From Acidobacteriota bacterium (GTDB taxonomy: Bacteria; Acidobacteriota; UBA6911), in assembly GCA_016933615.1 (NCBI GenBank), contig JAFGAO010000213.1, positions 1 through 56,427 of the forward strand: a stretch of DNA of 56,427 nt, in the 5' to 3' direction. The position numbers and the translations under genes are program-made. The notes beneath the pieces are model-generated. The model was not told where the DNA came from. It saw only the letters and a list, made by a program, of their open reading frames with translations, and searched no databases. Positions 1 through 8,875 of the stretch are shown here, one piece after another (positions within the stretch are counted from its first letter, which is position 1; each line of letters starts with the position of its first letter).

Positions 1-18
1 CGCAACTCTTGAGTTGCG
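1..18. repeat. Short perfect inverted repeat at the left edge
   Basis: CGCAACTC and GAGTTGCG are perfect complements separated by TT, so the transcript would fold into an 8-bp hairpin. It sits at the cut edge of the window, so its context (for instance the end of a gene upstream of rseP) cannot be judged. Confidence 0.5.
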
Positions 19-47
19 CCGCCTTAGCATCTGCCCGTCCGGCGCTC

Positions 48-85
48 GCGCCAAAATGTAAACTTATTTTTGCGCGAACCCTAAG
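48..85 (-). repeat. Dispersed palindromic repeat, copy 1
   Basis: This is the first of four copies of an AT-centred, GC-armed element (others at 11777, 23236 and 33813), here in the opposite orientation. On the minus strand it reads CTTAGGGTTCGCGC, then AAAAATAAGTTTACATTTTG, then GCGC. The complete consensus is about 48 bp and nearly self-complementary. Confidence 0.75.
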
Positions 86-364
86 ACGGCCCTGCCGACC
101 GGAAATCGATCTTGACCGCAACTCCGACGAAAGAACCCGATCTGTCTACACGAGGGCAGAAAAACAAACAAAACCTCCCGGCACAGGCGTTTCGGGGGAG
201 TTGCGGAATCCCTAAGCTTACAGTCCGGCGCGACGAAGAGAATTAAATACCGGCAAGGGTTGAGCCCCTTCAATCTTTGGTGCATGATATGGAAAGACGG
301 TTGATCGGTCTTTCAGGCAGGATGCAGGGAAGGGCGGCCCGAAAAGCATTCATGGAGAAGACAG
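86..364. other. Intergenic region upstream of rseP, no gene seen
   Basis: Together with the edge sequence this gives about 360 bp without a convincing gene. Short open frames exist on both strands but have no recognisable product. A purine-rich GGAGAAG at about 355-361 just before the TTG at 365 is the probable ribosome binding site of rseP. In related genomes the isoprenoid gene dxr often lies here; if present it is outside the window. Confidence 0.5.
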
Positions 365-1744
365 TTGCTTACGACTATCCTGGCTTTCATAGTGGTACTC
401 GGGATCACCATCACAATTCACGAATTCGGCCATTTCGCAATGGCCAAATTCCTGAAAATCCGGGTTCTGGTTTTCTCAATCGGATTCGGGCCCAAGCTTT
501 TAGGGTTAAAACGCGGCGGAACCGATTACCGTCTAGGTCCCATACCCCTTGGGGGGTATGTAAAAATGGCCGGCGAGAATTATGAAAGCGATCGCGAAGG
601 CGCGCCGGACGAATTCCTGTCCCATCCCAGATGGCACAGGTTTCTCGTGGCCATCTCCGGCCCCCTGATGAACATCCTTCTGGCTGCAGCCATTCTGGCT
701 TTCTTCAATTACACACAGGGAATCTGGGTGGCGCCGCACGAAACGGAACCCGCCATCGTCGGTCCGGTCGAAGCAAATTCGATCGCCAGGAGAGCGGGTC
801 TCCAGACGGGAGACCGCATCCTGTCCGTCTACGGGAACCCGGTCGACACATGGAAGGATCTGGAAATCGCGCTGGTAACGGCGCCTAAGGACACTCTCAG
901 AATGGAAGTGTCTCGAGGCGAGCAGATCCTTCAACTGACCGTCCCCCCTTCGGATGTCGATGTCGTCACTTCCGAATCTCTCGGATTCAGATTCCAGCGC
1001 CCGAAAACAGTCGTGTATGCGGTGGAAAATGATCTGCCCGCCCAGAAGGCCGGTTTGCAGGCGGGAGATATAATAATTTCCGTCACAGGGAACGGCAAAA
1101 CCGGCAGCGATTTCAGTCAAATTTTGAATATCATTTCCGAAAGCAAGGGAGTGCCGCTGGTTTTCCAGGTATTTCGTGTGGAGGAGGGAACGGGGCGCGA
1201 TATATGGGAGACGCCCACCAGTGAACTTCCGGGGAAAATGCTGAATCTGGCCATTACGCCGATCGAACGGGAGGGCCGGTCGCTGATCGGCTTCAGCCCG
1301 GACTACCAGCGAGATCGGCAGAAATTCGGATTAGCGGAAGCCCTGGTTGAATCCGTCCGCCAGAACTATGAAAGAGCCGCTCTCACCTTCCGCGTAATCG
1401 GAAGAATGCTGAAGGGATCCGCTTCCCCCCGCACCCTTTCCGGACCGATCGGGATCGCCCAGATCTCGGGAGATGCCGCCCGCACGGGAGATATTGCGTT
1501 CTTCCTGGAATTTATCGCCTATATAAGCCTCCAGCTCGGTATCTTCAACCTGCTCCCCATCCCGATACTGGACGGGGGGATGATCACGCTTCTCGCCATT
1601 GAAGGGCTGATCCGCAGGGACCTCAGCATCAATCTCAAAGAAAAAATCGTTCAGGTAGGCTTCGTGTTCCTGATCCTGCTGATGGGTTTCGCGGTTTTCA
1701 ACGACCTGTCGAAGGTGATCGATTTCACAAGGATTTTCGGATAG
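365..1744 (+). CDS. rseP: Site-2 intramembrane zinc metalloprotease RseP
   Basis: A membrane-embedded protease of 459 residues, the usual length for RseP. The zinc-binding HEFGH motif lies at residues 19-23 inside the first membrane helix, and the second catalytic motif appears near the C-terminus as NLLPIPILDGG. Between them are two PDZ domains (roughly residues 125-200 and 205-300). The family cleaves anti-sigma factors and remnant signal peptides within the inner membrane. The start is a TTG preceded by GGAG at good spacing; no ATG lies in frame between it and the HEFGH helix. It stands alone here, converging on the STAS gene only 5 bp away. Confidence 0.95.
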   Translation: MLTTILAFIVVLGITITIHEFGHFAMAKFLKIRVLVFSIGFGPKLLGLKRGGTDYRLGPIPLGGYVKMAGENYESDREGAPDEFLSHPRWHRFLVAISGPLMNILLAAAILAFFNYTQGIWVAPHETEPAIVGPVEANSIARRAGLQTGDRILSVYGNPVDTWKDLEIALVTAPKDTLRMEVSRGEQILQLTVPPSDVDVVTSESLGFRFQRPKTVVYAVENDLPAQKAGLQAGDIIISVTGNGKTGSDFSQILNIISESKGVPLVFQVFRVEEGTGRDIWETPTSELPGKMLNLAITPIEREGRSLIGFSPDYQRDRQKFGLAEALVESVRQNYERAALTFRVIGRMLKGSASPRTLSGPIGIAQISGDAARTGDIAFFLEFIAYISLQLGIFNLLPIPILDGGMITLLAIEGLIRRDLSINLKEKIVQVGFVFLILLMGFAVFNDLSKVIDFTRIFG

Positions 1745-1749
1745 GCCCG

Positions 1750-2085
1750 CTAAAAGCTCTCCAAAGCCTTCCGCTCTTCCTCGTAGGTTTGGAAAACCGT
1801 CAATAATTTTGTTATTGCAAGCAGTTCCTGAATCTTCCGTGTCAAACCCAGAAGCTTGAGTTGCCCTCCGTTGTTGGTGACGGTCGTGTACGTGCTCACC
1901 AGCTCTCCGATTCCGGAGCTGTCGATGTAGTTCACCTCGGCAAGGTTGAGAATGATTTTCTTGTTGTCGGCGTTCACCAGTTCACGCACCGTGTTGCGAA
2001 CGACCATGGTTCCTTCTCCCAGCGTAATCCTGCCGCTGCAGTCCAGAATTTTCACATCTCCTACGGTGCGTGTTTCGATCTTCAT
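1750..2085 (-). CDS. STAS-domain anti-sigma factor antagonist
   Basis: A 111-residue single STAS domain of the SpoIIAA/RsbV type. The phosphorylation site is visible in YIDSSGIGEL near residue 58, where the serine would be phosphorylated by a partner kinase. Such proteins in the unphosphorylated state bind the kinase and release its target, classically a sigma factor. The gene starts 2 bp after the stop of the neighbouring kinase gene and has an AAGGAG site, so the two are translated as an operon. No sigma factor or PP2C phosphatase is encoded nearby, so the output is unknown. Confidence 0.9.
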   Translation of the reverse strand: MKIETRTVGDVKILDCSGRITLGEGTMVVRNTVRELVNADNKKIILNLAEVNYIDSSGIGELVSTYTTVTNNGGQLKLLGLTRKIQELLAITKLLTVFQTYEEERKALESF

Positions 2086-2087
2086 AT

Positions 2088-2522
2088 CTATTCTCCTTGA
2101 TTAGATTTCTTTTTCATCATATAGACTTCCGTTCCTCCCTCGGACGGGCATCGGAACTCCGCCTCGTCCATGAAGGTCCGTATGTAGAAAATACCTCTTC
2201 CGCTGGGTTTCAGGAGGTTCGCGGAATCCAGAGGGCTGGGGATCTCGTCCACGCGGAAGCCCGCCCCCTGGTCCTTGACGGTTATGGAAATGCGGTCCGG
2301 CAGAACCTCAAAACGGACATCCACCTTTTTATGGACATCCAGCTTGTTGCCGTGCTGAATCGCATTGGTCACCGATTCCCGGACCGACATCCCAATCCAA
2401 TGCGCGGAATCCTCGTCAAAATGCATAAAACAGGTCAGGCTGTCCGTGAGAACCTGAATCAGCTCGAGGTTGTCCAGGGCGCTACAGATGCTGACCTCGA
2501 CCTCGTTCGCTGTATTGTTCAT
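2088..2522 (-). CDS. RsbW/SpoIIAB-like serine kinase (anti-sigma factor)
   Basis: A 144-residue GHKL-fold ATPase. The N box is seen as ESVTNAIQHGN (about residues 48-58), the G1 box as DQGAGF and the G2 box as GRGIFYI, in the order and spacing of RsbW/SpoIIAB kinases. It lacks a histidine phospho-acceptor, as expected for a serine kinase. It is first in a two-gene unit with the STAS protein, its presumed substrate. No clear Shine-Dalgarno site precedes the ATG at 2522. The controlled partner (sigma factor or another effector) is not in the window. Confidence 0.9.
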   Translation of the reverse strand: MNNTANEVEVSICSALDNLELIQVLTDSLTCFMHFDEDSAHWIGMSVRESVTNAIQHGNKLDVHKKVDVRFEVLPDRISITVKDQGAGFRVDEIPSPLDSANLLKPSGRGIFYIRTFMDEAEFRCPSEGGTEVYMMKKKSNQGE

Positions 2523-2754
2523 TCGGCGGTATCGATAGGATTGGAAATCGCTTCTGCCAACCAGACCATCAAAACATAAAAAGCAATCTTAATAGCCCGC
2601 CTTCCGGCATGTCAAGACAGAACACCCGGTCCGCTCCCCTGTCGGCGCATAAAACGGAAACTTCCCGAAGCGGACGAACGGGACGCCCCGCTGCAGGGGA
2701 TTATTTGTTACAATAGGAGCCGTCGACGGATTTACATTACGGGGGATTGGGCGG

Positions 2755-3159
2755 ATGAAAAAACTGCTTTCCCGGTGGGGGCCGGCATTTTTAATCATGG
2801 GCATCATTTTTATCGCGTCTTCCACCTCGGGATCCCGCCTCCCCGATTTCGGCATCATGAACTTTCTCGCCATGAAGGGAGGCCATTTTGCGGGATACGC
2901 GCTGCTGGGAGCGGCGTATTTCCATGCATTTTCCCGGCAGCGGATTCCGCCACAATCCCGGTTTTGGGCCGCCGGGATCCTGGTGGTTCTATACGCGATT
3001 TCAGACGAATGGCATCAGGGCCTGACGCCGGATAGGTATCCGGCAATCGGAGACGTGTGCATCGATACTGCCGGTGGGATCCTGGGCATAGCCTGCCTGC
3101 ACTACTTCAGGAAAAGATTCATGAAATCAAACGGGGAAGCGAAGACAACCCTCTGCTAA
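2755..3159 (+). CDS. VanZ-like membrane protein
   Basis: A 134-residue protein with three to four hydrophobic segments and the VanZ-family signature: a lysine-rich start, KGGHFAGYALLGA around residues 41-53, and ISDEWHQ around residues 82-88 followed by DVCIDTAGGILG. VanZ proteins are small inner-membrane proteins linked in a few cases to glycopeptide or detergent tolerance; the molecular role here cannot be told from sequence. A G-rich stretch before the ATG can serve as binding site. Its stop overlaps the stop of the convergent coiled-coil gene. Confidence 0.85.
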   Translation: MKKLLSRWGPAFLIMGIIFIASSTSGSRLPDFGIMNFLAMKGGHFAGYALLGAAYFHAFSRQRIPPQSRFWAAGILVVLYAISDEWHQGLTPDRYPAIGDVCIDTAGGILGIACLHYFRKRFMKSNGEAKTTLC

Positions 3160-4079
3160 ATCGTATCCTTAGGGGGCAGCCTGAAAGGCAACGGTTCCCG
3201 GTTATCCTTCCAATCAGCCTGGATATTTTCAATCCCGCGTCTCTGGGGAAACAACATCCCCCTCACGGGCGCCAGGGAAGGAATATCATCGCCGGCCGGT
3301 TCCAGGGCGATCCCCGGATTTTCGCGCCGTTGCGCATTTTTTTCGGGAACCGACGGGACTCCGAATTCCATAGCGCCGCATGGCGGAGCCGCATCCTCCC
3401 GGCAACCCGCGGCGGCCGGTTCGGTCCCGGGGCTCTTTTTACGGGTTTGCTCCATCAGCCTGGTCATGAGCAGCTCGAGTTCCCGTATCATACGAATCCA
3501 TTCCAGTTCCTTGCGCTCGAGAGCCTGTTCGCGCTCCGCGAGATCCCGTTTCAGGGACTCCTGCTTTTCAATTTCCTGCTGCCGGACCTGCCTCAGCTCT
3601 TCCTCCAGCTTCTGCCGGCCCAATACCATTTCCCGGTCGAGCCTGCTGCGGAACGCCTCCTCTTCCTCTCGCCGACGGATGCCGAGCGCCCGGCGGTATT
3701 CTTCATCTTCCTTGCGCATCCGCTCCTGTTCCTCTTCCCAGAGCCTGCGCCGGTTTTCGATAAAATCTTCGAATTCGGACTGCTTCAACCGGTGTTCTTC
3801 CTGGAGTTTCATAAGGGCGGCCGCGGATGTTTCCATGCCGCACAGCTCTTTCAGCTCCTCTTTCTTCCAGGCCAGCGCCTGCCGGACGGTTTTCAGCTCG
3901 CTTAAGGAGTCGATAATTTTACGCGTGATCGCCGAAAGGCAATCCTTCAAGTCGCAGCTGAGACGGGAAAAACGCTCTATTTCGCCGAGAATATCCCAGG
4001 TATTTGGAGCCGGTTCCTGTTCTTCATTTCGGCCGGTTTGTCCGGAAAGCTCGGAAGAGTTCGGCGCCGCTTCGCTCAT
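3156..4079 (-). CDS. Coiled-coil protein of unknown function
   Basis: About 307 residues, dominated from roughly residue 60 to 215 by Glu/Arg/Lys-rich heptad sequence such as RKEDEEYRRALGIRRREEEE, which predicts a long parallel coiled coil. The N-terminal 30 and C-terminal 90 residues look disordered and contain no domain I recognise. There is no signal peptide or membrane segment, so it is probably cytoplasmic. The start at 4079 is chosen because GGAGGT lies 4 bp upstream; an in-frame extension to 4184 has no such site. Function unknown. Confidence 0.7.
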   Translation of the reverse strand: MSEAAPNSSELSGQTGRNEEQEPAPNTWDILGEIERFSRLSCDLKDCLSAITRKIIDSLSELKTVRQALAWKKEELKELCGMETSAAALMKLQEEHRLKQSEFEDFIENRRRLWEEEQERMRKEDEEYRRALGIRRREEEEAFRSRLDREMVLGRQKLEEELRQVRQQEIEKQESLKRDLAEREQALERKELEWIRMIRELELLMTRLMEQTRKKSPGTEPAAAGCREDAAPPCGAMEFGVPSVPEKNAQRRENPGIALEPAGDDIPSLAPVRGMLFPQRRGIENIQADWKDNREPLPFRLPPKDTI

Positions 4080-4211
4080 GGCTACCTCCACAATCGATCT
4101 TCGTCCGTGGCGACCCCCGGCGGCTACAAATGTTTCGCGGACGGATGAAAACGATACTATAATCTTAATACCCTTCCGTCGCAATGGATAGAAGAATTAG
4201 GGATGCAATTT

Positions 4212-6251
4212 ATGGCAATGGACAAAAAAGGCGGTACGGACAGCATCGAAGGAAGGATCGAGACATTACGCGCCATCATCGAATACCATAACCGCAAGTA
4301 CTATATCGAGGCGAATCCCGAAATCAGCGACCTGGAATTCGACCGGATGATGAAGGAGCTCGAGGAGCTCGAAAGACAAAATCCACGGATGATCACACCG
4401 GACAGCCCGACGCAGAGAGTCGGGGGACAGCCGGTCGCGGGCTTCCGCCAGTCGAATCACACCATCCCCATGCTCTCGATAGACAACACGTACAGCGAAG
4501 AGGAAGTGCGGGAATTTGATGCCCGGATCCGGCGGTGGCTTGGAGGCGATTTGCCGCGCTACGTGGTTGAACAGAAAATCGACGGAGTTTCCGCCTCCCT
4601 TCGCTTCGAGCAGGGGCGTTTCGCGCTCGGGCTCAGCCGCGGGGACGGCATCCGCGGAGACGATATCACCCACAATCTGCGCACGGTGAGGGATATTCCC
4701 CTCAGGCTGCACTCCCCCGGGCGCCCCCCCCCGGAGGTGCTTGAAATCAGGGGAGAAGTCTACATGACAAACACCGAGCTGTCCCGGCTGAACAAGCTGC
4801 AGGCGGAGCAGGGAGAGCGGATTTTCGCCAACTGCCGCAATGCAACGGCCGGCAGCCTCAAGCTCCTGAATCCCGGCCAGTGCGCCCGCCGCCGCCTCCG
4901 CTTTTTCGCCTACGGCGAAGGGGAGATGAGAGGCCTGGATCTTTCCTCCCACGATGCGTTTCTCGATATTGTCCGGGATTTCGGAGTTCCCGTCGTCCGT
5001 CACAGCGGAATACTCGACACCATCGACGACGCGCTGGACTATTGCGGGAAGCTGCTGGAGGAGCGCGATTCCTTCGATTACGAAACGGACGGCCTCGTCG
5101 TCAAAGTCAACGACTACGCGCAGCGCGGGAAACTGGGATCCACCAGCAAATCCCCCCGCTGGGTGATCGCGTACAAGGTGGAGCTTTACCAGGCAAGCAC
5201 CCGAATAAAGGAAATCAATGTTCAGGTCGGCAAAACCGGTACGCTCACACCTGTCGCGGAGCTTCAAACCGTCGAAATCGCCGGAACGAAAGTGTCGAGA
5301 GCGAGCCTGCATAATGCCGACGAGATCTCGCGCAAGGATATCCGCGTCGGCGACAGCGTCGTCGTTGAAAAAGCGGGCAAGATCATCCCTCATGTCGTCA
5401 GGGTGGAACTGGAAAGAAGATCCGGTGATGAGCAGCCCTACCTGTTCCCGAAAAGGTGCCCGGTCTGCGACGGCGAGGTGGCCCGTGATGAGGGCGGGGC
5501 ATACATCCGGTGCATCAATCCGTCGTGCCCGGCTCAGCTAAAAGAGCGCCTCCGCTTTTACGCCTCCAGGCAGGCAATGGATATCGAAGGCCTGGGGCCG
5601 GCACTGATCGATCAGCTCGTGGACCGCGGCCTCGTCAGGTCGCTGACCGACCTGTACGGCATCAAGGCGGAAACCCTTGCCGGCCTGGATCGTATGGGCA
5701 GAAAATCGGCCGAGAAACTTGTCGGCGCAATCGACGCCAGCAAAGACCGCGGACTGGCAAGGGTTCTGACCGCCCTGGGCATCCGGCATGTCGGCGAACA
5801 CAACGCCGCACTGCTGGCGGACGCATTGGGGAATATCGACACCCTGATGGAGGCGCCGGCGGATTCCCTGGCCGAAATACCGGGTGTGGGTCCTGTCGTG
5901 GCTGAAAGCGTATCGCGGTTCTTCCGCAGCGGAGCGGGAATACGGACTATCGAAGACCTGAAGCGCAACGGCGTCCGCATGACTCAGGAAAATCCCGAAC
6001 GCTTTTCGTCGGGGCACAACGCGATCCGCGGAAAAACCTTCGTTCTGACCGGAACCATGGAACACTTCAGCCGCATCGAACTGGAAGAACGAATCCACGG
6101 GCTGGGAGGGAAAGCCGCCAAGAGCGTTTCGCTCAATACCGATTATGTGGTAGCCGGAAGCAATCCGGGCAGCAAGCTGGACAAAGCGAAAAAACTGGGC
6201 GTGAAGATCCTGTCCGAAGAAGAATTCAATAATTTGATGAATCCCGGTTAA
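4212..6251 (+). CDS. ligA: NAD-dependent DNA ligase LigA
   Basis: Seals nicks in DNA during replication and repair using NAD+ as adenylate donor. The full domain order is present: Ia domain, adenylation domain with the catalytic lysine in EQKIDG (about residue 122), OB fold, a four-cysteine zinc finger (CPVCDGE ... RCINPSCP near residues 415-437), tandem helix-hairpin-helix motifs, and a C-terminal BRCT domain (about 595-679). Length is normal for LigA. Three nearby ATGs (4203, 4212, 4218) are possible starts; 4212 is preferred because AGGG lies 9 bp before it. First gene of a long forward run. Confidence 0.96.
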   Translation: MAMDKKGGTDSIEGRIETLRAIIEYHNRKYYIEANPEISDLEFDRMMKELEELERQNPRMITPDSPTQRVGGQPVAGFRQSNHTIPMLSIDNTYSEEEVREFDARIRRWLGGDLPRYVVEQKIDGVSASLRFEQGRFALGLSRGDGIRGDDITHNLRTVRDIPLRLHSPGRPPPEVLEIRGEVYMTNTELSRLNKLQAEQGERIFANCRNATAGSLKLLNPGQCARRRLRFFAYGEGEMRGLDLSSHDAFLDIVRDFGVPVVRHSGILDTIDDALDYCGKLLEERDSFDYETDGLVVKVNDYAQRGKLGSTSKSPRWVIAYKVELYQASTRIKEINVQVGKTGTLTPVAELQTVEIAGTKVSRASLHNADEISRKDIRVGDSVVVEKAGKIIPHVVRVELERRSGDEQPYLFPKRCPVCDGEVARDEGGAYIRCINPSCPAQLKERLRFYASRQAMDIEGLGPALIDQLVDRGLVRSLTDLYGIKAETLAGLDRMGRKSAEKLVGAIDASKDRGLARVLTALGIRHVGEHNAALLADALGNIDTLMEAPADSLAEIPGVGPVVAESVSRFFRSGAGIRTIEDLKRNGVRMTQENPERFSSGHNAIRGKTFVLTGTMEHFSRIELEERIHGLGGKAAKSVSLNTDYVVAGSNPGSKLDKAKKLGVKILSEEEFNNLMNPG

Positions 6252-6281
6252 GTAGAATAAAAAAAGGTTCGAACTTTCGAA

Positions 6282-6316
6282 GTTATACGTTCGGCGTTTG
6301 ACGCTGAACATATAAC
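6282..6316 (+). repeat. Strong stem-loop between ligA and pdxB
   Basis: GTTATA, GTTC and GCGT (6282-6297) pair with ACGC, GAAC and TATAAC (6301-6316) across a TTG loop, giving a 16-position stem broken by only one mismatch and one G-T wobble. No T-run follows, so it is not a standard terminator; it could be an RNA-processing or regulatory hairpin or a dispersed palindrome. Confidence 0.5.
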
Positions 6317-6340
6317 GTCTGGACGTTTTCCAGGGCTCTC

Positions 6341-7495
6341 ATGATCATCACCGTTGACGAGGCTATCCCCTATTGGGAGGAAGCATTCTCGGGGCTCGGA
6401 GAGGTCCGGCCCTTTTCGGGAAGACTGCTGAACAAGGAGGCCATCCGGGACGCCGACGCACTGATTGTCCGCACCATCACCCGGGTCGATGCCTCTATTC
6501 TTGAAGGCAGCGCCGTCCGGTTCGTCGCCGCCGCAAGCGCCGGGATCGACCACGTCGACCTGACCTACCTGAGATCACGCGGGATCGGATTCGGCTATGC
6601 GCCGGGAAGCAATGCGGACTCGGTCTCGGAATATATCGCAACGGCCCTCTGCGTTTTTGCCTCCCGGAGAAACTGGAGGCTCAAGGACAAATCCGTTGCC
6701 GTCATCGGTGTAGGGAATGTCGGATCCCGCGTCGTCGGGATAGCGCGGGCTTTGGGGATGGAGGTTTTACTTTGCGATCCCCCCGTAAGGGATCTCACGC
6801 ACGATCCCGAATACAAAAATTTCAACGATATTCTGGGCGCCGATTTTCTATCTTTTCACGTTCCTCTTGTGAAGGACGGCCCGTATCCGACGTTCCACAT
6901 GCTGGACGGAAAAATCCTGGACGGGCTTTCCCCCGGCCGGGTTTGCATCAATGCTTCCCGGGGGGCGGTTTTCAACAATAAAGATCTGCGTGCGGCCCTT
7001 CATAGAAAAAAAATTGAGGGCGCCATACTGGACGTCTGGGAAGATGAGCCCCGAATCGATTATTCCCTGCTGAACCTTGTCGATATCGGGACGCCTCATA
7101 TAGCCGGAAGTTCCCTGGACGGCAAAATCCGGGCGACGGAAATGGTCTGCAAGGCACTGCACGACTTCTACGGCATCCCTTCGCCCTGGTCGGGCGACTC
7201 CCTCTATCCCAATCCCGTCCCGATCCGCCCCGGGAAAAGGCTCGCCGGGCAGGATGCGCTGTTATCGGTCCTGTTGCAGGCCTACAATATCCTCGACGAC
7301 GACCGGAACCTGAGGAGACTGGCAGGGTCCGCTCCTCTTTCCGAAGCGGGTAAAGGATTCGACCGGCTGCGCAGCGGGTACCGGTTCCGGCCGGAATTCC
7401 GCCATTTTACTGTTGTTTTAAACGAACAATGCGTACAATTATCCGTCCTGTTTGAAGCACTGGGATTTCAAGTCCGGCAAATCGCAGAAACATAG
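6341..7495 (+). CDS. pdxB: Erythronate-4-phosphate dehydrogenase (PdxB-like)
   Basis: A D-2-hydroxyacid dehydrogenase of 384 residues whose start, with DEAIPY and GEVRPFSGR, is typical of PdxB, the enzyme that oxidises 4-phosphoerythronate in the DXP-dependent route to pyridoxal phosphate. The NAD-binding motif GVGNVGSR lies near residues 127-134; the catalytic Arg, Glu and His positions fall in the regions NASRGAVF, DVWEDEP and TPHIAG. The C-terminal extension beyond residue 290 fits the PdxB dimerisation domain. AGGG precedes the ATG by about 6 bp. Other vitamin B6 genes are absent nearby, so the substrate is by homology. Confidence 0.85.
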   Translation: MIITVDEAIPYWEEAFSGLGEVRPFSGRLLNKEAIRDADALIVRTITRVDASILEGSAVRFVAAASAGIDHVDLTYLRSRGIGFGYAPGSNADSVSEYIATALCVFASRRNWRLKDKSVAVIGVGNVGSRVVGIARALGMEVLLCDPPVRDLTHDPEYKNFNDILGADFLSFHVPLVKDGPYPTFHMLDGKILDGLSPGRVCINASRGAVFNNKDLRAALHRKKIEGAILDVWEDEPRIDYSLLNLVDIGTPHIAGSSLDGKIRATEMVCKALHDFYGIPSPWSGDSLYPNPVPIRPGKRLAGQDALLSVLLQAYNILDDDRNLRRLAGSAPLSEAGKGFDRLRSGYRFRPEFRHFTVVLNEQCVQLSVLFEALGFQVRQIAET

Positions 7496-7558
7496 CCGGC
7501 TTCATGTTTATGGCTTTACGGCGGGTAACGGGCGAAGCAGCCGGAGATTGCGGGAATA

Positions 7559-8752
7559 ATGGCGATTCAGGAAACGGCGCTGGCGATACTGAATATTCTG
7601 GCGTGGATATTTTTGATCCCGACAATAGGCGGTTCCGCCTATGCGGTCCTTTGCGCCTTCGCCACGGTCCGTTTTCGCACGCTGGCCGCAAAAAAAACGG
7701 CGAACCGTTTCCAATCCTGGCCCCCGTTAACGGTGTTGAAGCCGGTTCACGGCCTGGAGAAGAATCAGGGGGAAAACCTGCGCAGCGCCTGCCTTCAGGA
7801 TTACCCGCAATACCAGGTCGTGTTCTCGGTCCAGGACGACGCAGATCCTGCCATATCTTTGCTCGAGGAAATCCAGCGCGAATTCGGGAAAGAACGGGTC
7901 ACCGTCGCGGTGGAACATTGCCGTCCGGGCACCAACGGCAAGATCAACAATATGGTCGGCGGACTGAAGCACGCGCGGCACGATCTCCTGGTGATCAGCG
8001 ACAGCGATGTATTCCTGAAACCCGATTATCTCAAAACGATCGTCGCGCCCCTTGCGGATCCCGGGGTGGGCTGCACCTGTACGTTTTATAAAGCCGCGGG
8101 GGCGGAAACCTGGTTTGAAAAGGTCGAGCTGCTGACCCTCAATGCGGATTTCATAACCAATGTTCTTTTCGCCCACGTCACAGGCGCCTCCAGGTTCTGT
8201 CTCGGCGCCTCCGCCGCCCTCTACAGGTCGACGCTGCACCGGATCGGGGGATTCGAAGGCCTGTCCGACTATCTGGTGGAAGACTACGAAATGGGCCGGC
8301 GCATCTGGGATCTCGGGAAAAAAGTGGAAATAATCCCCTATTTCGTGGATACCATTGTGGATCTGAAGCGCCCGTCCGAGTGGTGGAATCACCAGGTCTA
8401 CTGGGACCAGAACACGCGCGCGGCCCGACCCTATGCATTTTTCGCCACGGCACTGGTGCGTTCCGTGCCGTTTGCCATCCTCTATGCCGCGTCCAGGATG
8501 GGAGACCCTCTGGGGCTCGGCATCATGGCCGGGGCGATTCTGCTGCGGTTGATCTCGGCCGCCGTGATCCTGGGGCTGGGGCTTCGCGATCGGGAAGGCT
8601 TGCGCAGCCTCGGGCTGCTTGTATTTAGGGATATTTCCGCTCTGATTACCTGGCTGCTCGCCTTCACCAAGCGAACGACCGTCTGGCGCGGAACAAGCTT
8701 CACTCTCACACGGGACGGGAGGCTGGTCACCAGGGAAGCCGGATCCCGGTAG
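7559..8752 (+). CDS. hpnI: Hopanoid glycosyltransferase HpnI
   Basis: A 397-residue membrane glycosyltransferase of the ceramide-glucosyltransferase-like type. There is an N-terminal membrane helix (residues 8-35), a GT-A domain with VLKPVHGLE, the DSD metal motif in ISDSDVFL (about 144-151), EDYEMGRR, and HQVYWDQNTR in place of QxxRW, then C-terminal membrane helices. HpnI is known to add N-acetylglucosamine to bacteriohopanetetrol. The next gene is hpnK, which removes the acetyl group, and this pairing is the main support for the specific call. Confidence 0.85.
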   Translation: MAIQETALAILNILAWIFLIPTIGGSAYAVLCAFATVRFRTLAAKKTANRFQSWPPLTVLKPVHGLEKNQGENLRSACLQDYPQYQVVFSVQDDADPAISLLEEIQREFGKERVTVAVEHCRPGTNGKINNMVGGLKHARHDLLVISDSDVFLKPDYLKTIVAPLADPGVGCTCTFYKAAGAETWFEKVELLTLNADFITNVLFAHVTGASRFCLGASAALYRSTLHRIGGFEGLSDYLVEDYEMGRRIWDLGKKVEIIPYFVDTIVDLKRPSEWWNHQVYWDQNTRAARPYAFFATALVRSVPFAILYAASRMGDPLGLGIMAGAILLRLISAAVILGLGLRDREGLRSLGLLVFRDISALITWLLAFTKRTTVWRGTSFTLTRDGRLVTREAGSR

Positions 8753-8773
8753 GTTTGCCCAGTCACTCCGCAG

Positions 8774-8815
8774 GGGGCGCAGCGCCCCGCAGGGAAATTC
8801 AAATACGAGCGTATT
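8774..8815. repeat. Two short palindromes in the hpnI-hpnK gap
   Basis: GGGGCGC and GCGCCCC (8774-8788, one-base loop) and AATACG and CGTATT (8802-8815, two-base loop) are perfect palindromes in the 123-bp gap. The sequence AAACCCCTAAGG just after them resembles one end of the 48-bp dispersed repeat found elsewhere in the window, but the remainder does not match. Confidence 0.4.
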
Positions 8816-8875
8816 CGGAAACCCCTAAGGCGCGAATTATCGTCCGGCTGCCCTATAGGCGCCGCAGGAACTTTT

